From Alteromonadaceae bacterium Bs31 (GTDB lineage Bacteria; Pseudomonadota; Gammaproteobacteria; Pseudomonadales; Cellvibrionaceae): a DNA stretch of 64,000 nucleotides. Below are positions 63,301 to 64,000 of this stretch, piece after piece. Each line of letters begins with the position of its first letter. The first letter of the stretch is position 1. The translations under genes were made by a program, and so were the position numbers. The stretch is from the NCBI GenBank assembly GCA_900177435.1, contig FXAI01000001.1, forward strand, positions 257,982-321,981. Direction: 5' to 3'. Below the pieces are notes generated by a model. The model worked only from the letters and a program-made list of their open reading frames with translations, ran no database searches and had not been told where the DNA came from.

Positions 63301-64000
63301 ATGAGCGTGGCAATACCCTCACAGAAACTGACGCGTTGGGTAATGTAACAAGCTACACCTATACCGAACAGGAACTGGAAGAGAGCGCCACAAACGCCCT
63401 CGGAATCGTGGAATACCAAAATACCTACGATACCCGTTCGCGCAAGCTCACCAGCCTTACGGATGCAATGGGGAACGTGACCAAATTGCACTGGGATATT
63501 GGCGTAGGTGGAAATGAGTCCTGTTCAACCGGTGCAAGCAAAGGCTTTACCGACGCATTGAACAATGTTCAAAAAAATCATATTGCCTGCTTTGGCCCCT
63601 TGGCGGGAACCCAAACAGGTATGACCGATGCCAATGGCGTGCATACGTCCTATGGTTTGGACTCATCGGGCCGCAGAGTTAGCGAAACCACCACCCGCAC
63701 AGACCTGCAAGGCAATGTTATCTCGCTAGTTACCCGTTACGAGTACGACGCAGAAGACCGTGTAATTCGCACCGTGCACCCAGACGGCACAGAGAGCACC
63801 ACAGAATACAACGCCGTGGATCAAGTGTTAGCAGAAGTGAATGCCTTGGGCCAGAGAACGGAGTATGAATATGATGTGCGTGGCAAGCAGATACTGGTGC
63901 GCTACGCCGATGGCAGTGAGGAAAGCAAAGCTTACGATGCTGCGGGTAACCTAACGGAACAAACGGACCGGGAAGGCAATGTAACTCTCTTTGAATACGA
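54327..64000 (+). CDS. Giant exported multidomain RHS-repeat protein (incomplete)
   Basis: One frame stays open from the ATG at 54327 (AAAGG upstream) past the window end: over 3,224 residues. Order: signal peptide (about 1-36), LamG-like (39-265), PKD (267-348), LamG-like (358-588), Ig/cadherin-like (593-668), CLGCH heme-type motif (723-727) with an alpha/alpha-toroid (squalene-cyclase-like, to about 1008), CARDB (about 1012-1125), seven FG-GAP repeats (about 1330-1690; DIDGDG, DMNGDG, DIDRDG), CARDB, at least six putative-Ig repeats (about 1880-2440), an Ig-like module, and an RHS domain with YD repeats (from about 2630). It is probably surface-exposed; the toxin or effector end is not in view. 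Confidence 0.85.
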   Translation, partial: MFSALLSRVRKIASLTAPRFLMLVVCGASYATGTNAEEKVTDNLVLDYGFGVPAATVSEKIGQFNGADLAVPLDGVSWLSCGGIEIKEPAFLPTQSDDLALSNALKTSGELTIDTWIKPSSFQQNGPARIITLSLDPYERNFTLGQEKDAFVVRLRTSESDLNGLEASTITPAMAASNLPIHVAYTYDLSGLAKIYVNGNLLVEQALGGNLSNWDVTNVEFGLGNEVTLDRPWLGSIYSVSVYNRALPQNEIVQNFNAGFDTTCPIAPVVVASVSEPAGLLPFIASFSAAGSHDIDGTIENYLWDFGDGHTAEGANVSHTYSTEGDYQVKLSVTDNSGLTASKELKVSAVIPGVIDRSSDSNLRAYYLFDEKGGDFVYDLSGNTVPLDLKIADIDRVERLECGGLRVLDDTIIKSLEPALDFTQKIKSANRLTIEAWVEAENSVQGALSPARIATLSADQSNRNFTFGQAVDEWKLRLRTTDNGLNGSIIETDTTGISVSSELQHVVYTHDDNGESRIYVDGKLAEDENVSGSFANWSESYYFALANELVQERSFIGDYHLIAVYDRVLSSGEILERYIAGSPHAACNSGFNNPPIITSLPVTTAYEGDENAYHYLVEAEDEDIAFGDVLSYSLDKFPATASIDESTGLINWMPGAEYVASVPEFNEQCYIVPAGSVGVLQEEIVGSEPTYIAPLFQDVKTALELAGDYTAPEVYQWNERNNCLGCHVQTQSLVGLETSMDKAEIDESMTEYLLQEFLNSQQSDGSIRKSHPQYSKTQTSLALWALEHHPDRARTASTRAEALRFFQATQQGSAANLYWTRDHDTAWLRIPQAINALVAQGLSGFLSDVNGGEIEFNAAQLEMAELYLSEVDAIVSNIIAGNENNNLDFAFKLIGLAELADFVQDESLKAQVFAKIQQSDARLREEQNEDGGWHLAFSAATSDPLVTAWVGLALDYGNPVITDPVVINAIKYLLSTQQANGVWRTSTGWFTTNYGTTSLVMAYLPVALDHLGNPDLRVGDFGLTASEDGSLQLSVEISNRGITDVNTTTTLEIFSGLDSTGELLGRVTVPEIPSAISSTVSIPLASDQVLSHSVYAQIVDANHLEECEILNNSNVAAVFKARVTDRAGLFDTQIFAVNVADVNEAPEFQGDSALELEGAQVLRSIVEADDVDRGDALAFSLLGAPEGLYIDERTGQFTSDPAILQPGDYVFTITVTDLRGASAEREITLSVNENLPPLITTAPVQQGIEGLGYAYDVDATDPNNDELGYALDRVYEPSVLIGNSTGVISDDKKLFVESLRNNNIFCEKPAAELSPFNPVEKWHWDASGAVVPNSNQVMHAPIAVPLFDTDGSGVIDSNDEIAIVFATFTGGSYNTSGILRAVSADTGETIWSNTDVPVRAASAIAAADIDGDGFVEIIVGPSGRLTGGVYAFEHDGTFKWKSDSQIAMQWGGVSIADLEGDGVVDIVAGNHVINPDGTTKWSVSGNSGANGVGPLSIVADLDLDGIQEVIAGATAYTSAGEVLFAMGEGFPAVGNFDSDDYPEIVRVYSGYVYLHDNDGTQLWSSIIPGGGKGGAPTIADMNGDGKLNIGVAGASFYAVYNADGSILWQVPTFDSSSNVTGSSVFDFDGNGAVEVVYGDQTNLRIYNGSNGNVIYEIPNPSGTTYEYPVIADIDRDGHAEIVAIANNYAYSGVRGIRVFESANDDWAPTRSIWNQHAYHITNINDDGTVPQFEQPSWLTHNTYRLNTFADRSALSQPDLALFELKYNDSENTLTAILKNRGSAPVNDTVTVSFYTNGDRVDDTPLGELSVETLVGFDEIQLTLANVTPEQLASYVYASIATDADECDTSNNNQGSTVLQVGAYDPLGLFDRQTFLYSTINQNEAPAISSPASSGVASALEYAFTAQVQDPDLGDAHRFSLRDNIPQISINAYSGLIQAQAGTLAPDVYSFTIVVEDSQGLKDEQVHTLTVAVPDNLPPQFEPKTNETIPALQEWSFTALATDPDGDAIQYGLATRPAGMEIDGITGEVFWTPSRDQVGFNVVDIVAQDERGESAHLRFGLEVTDPYADNNPPQIISTPTGAVTVGQQFTYAIEAIVEDGETLSFALEGAAGDMAIDTTTGVFTWLPDVSMVGRTYTVTIVVADSRGGETRQTLALPVNESFNNPPLIVSEPEQSATVGVPYQYSVVATDSDGDTVTISLGEKPNGMNISPTGVVSWTPAQEQTAQVFNVDVIATDARGASSVQTFGIAVNMPVEPNEIPYFTSVPTSPAIIGEQYQYQALAEDPDNDPLVYSLVSPQAAGIELSSNGLFAWTPVAGDQGEYTVAIKVSDGKSSVTQSYSLAVEVAPQDTGAGVNNYPEITSQPLTEIVAGGEYSYQVEASDPDGDTLSYLLLSSSASSASLSPEGMLVWTTSAAETGLQDFRVQVSDGQLSVVQTWTVKVWDEYPPLRLFLGVTPATASVGDEVTLSLATTGGSSESSLALYIDGLPIELDAFGQASIVASEYGLHDVVATASAGEEYQEEAGSYLVLNPSDTSGPIASIATPEQAAIVTAPTSIVGTVKDDNLVSYELYVSPKDQANWQLMASGNSEVENAELGVFDPTMLLNGTYAVVLLATDVNGQTAQDSTTVIVDGDMKVGHYSITFEDVSVDLAGIPVRVTRTYDTRRKSEKLDFGYGWSVDYQNVRIQESRTLGFSWQLNYYRNGFFGDYCVEPNGNPIVTITLPDGSIEKFKTVASPDCSYLVPTIDVQVSFEPLAGTYSSLEQTDYGLLRLANGNIIDMGDIDTQQYGVDPDAYKLTTKDGMVYYLDQSFGIRRVEEPGGQYVTYSDSGIVHSLGYAIDFERDSQNRIVALVLPDGRRIDYSYTLEGDLAQLADFSGDVTEFEYLSRIPHYLDEIIDPNGVSATRMEYDDDGRLTAIIDAEGNRIEYDHNIEGRTSIVADARGNQTIYIYDDNGRVLSETNELGETTTRTYNHVGDVLSETNDLGETRSWTYDERGNTLTETDALGNVTSYTYTEQELEESATNALGIVEYQNTYDTRSRKLTSLTDAMGNVTKLHWDIGVGGNESCSTGASKGFTDALNNVQKNHIACFGPLAGTQTGMTDANGVHTSYGLDSSGRRVSETTTRTDLQGNVISLVTRYEYDAEDRVIRTVHPDGTESTTEYNAVDQVLAEVNALGQRTEYEYDVRGKQILVRYADGSEESKAYDAAGNLTEQTDREGNVTLFEY
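56493..56507 (+). other. CxxCH heme-binding-type motif within the giant protein
   Basis: Codons for Cys-Leu-Gly-Cys-His (residues 723-727) directly precede toroid repeats (LNSQQSDGSIRK, GGWHLAFSAATSDPLVTAW). The motif is the attachment site of c-type heme; only one is seen. Confidence 0.6.
58500..59400 (+). repeat. Seven FG-GAP/VCBS-type repeats (beta-propeller)
   Basis: Seven Asp-rich calcium-loop repeats at about 50-65-residue spacing: ADIDGDGFVEIIVG, ADLEGDGVVDIVAG, ADLDLDGIQEVIAG, GNFDSDDYPEIVR, ADMNGDGKLNIGVAG, FDFDGNGAVEVVYG and ADIDRDGHAEIVA. Seven repeats fit a closed propeller as in integrin alpha chains. Confidence 0.8.

Overview
The window reads as chromosome of a plant-polysaccharide-degrading marine or soil gammaproteobacterium of the Cellvibrionaceae type (the group of Saccharophagus, Teredinibacter and Cellvibrio). 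Two things point there: housekeeping genes of gammaproteobacterial type and order (groESL, sodB, class I fumarase, purMN next to DUF2066-hda, sppA-wrbA-arsC, avtA), and secreted carbohydrate-active enzymes whose modules are joined by long poly-serine or Thr-Pro linkers. Assignment to a genus is inference.

Layout. 1-8.5 kb: groES-groEL behind a heat-shock-type promoter, Fe superoxide dismutase, a GT39-like membrane protein, a urate-oxidase-N-type membrane protein, a coiled-coil membrane protein, class I fumarase and PhhB. 8.8-18.2 kb: a probable pectin acquisition block with a TonB-dependent receptor preceded by a GntR-type palindrome, a lipoprotein with a 738-bp internal duplication, a periplasmic solute-binding-like protein and a lipoprotein PL1-like pectate lyase. 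18.4-28 kb: housekeeping genes. 28-35.3 kb: avtA, then gluconokinase, a LacI/GntR-type regulator, a GPH sugar transporter and a GH94 phosphorylase, which together look like a pathway for cellobionic acid, the oxidised cellobiose made by C1-attacking LPMOs.

36-41 kb: two paralogous multimodular pectate lyases in tandem and the remnant of a DUF1593/Sde182-like gene. 42-45 kb: a MarR regulator with two perfect operator palindromes, divergent from an EamA exporter and an NAD(P)-binding protein, then a GNAT acetyltransferase. 45.9-52.7 kb: a PL1-CBM5-CBM5-GH5 fusion enzyme, a strongly structured intergenic region, a circularly permuted GH16 beta-glucanase with CBM10 and CBM2, and a membrane-anchored AraC regulator.

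52.7-54.3 kb is a gene-poor AT-rich stretch. From 54,327 to the end of the window one uninterrupted reading frame of more than 3,200 codons encodes a giant exported protein: LamG and PKD modules, a CxxCH motif with a squalene-cyclase-like toroid, a seven-repeat FG-GAP propeller, Ig/cadherin-like repeats and an RHS/YD region that runs off the end.

Working together (inference): secreted lyases and glucanases bind and cut pectin, cellulose and mixed-linkage glucan; the TonB receptor and periplasmic proteins take up oligomers; cellobionate is split in the cytoplasm to glucose-1-phosphate and gluconate, and gluconokinase feeds the latter into 6-phosphogluconate metabolism.
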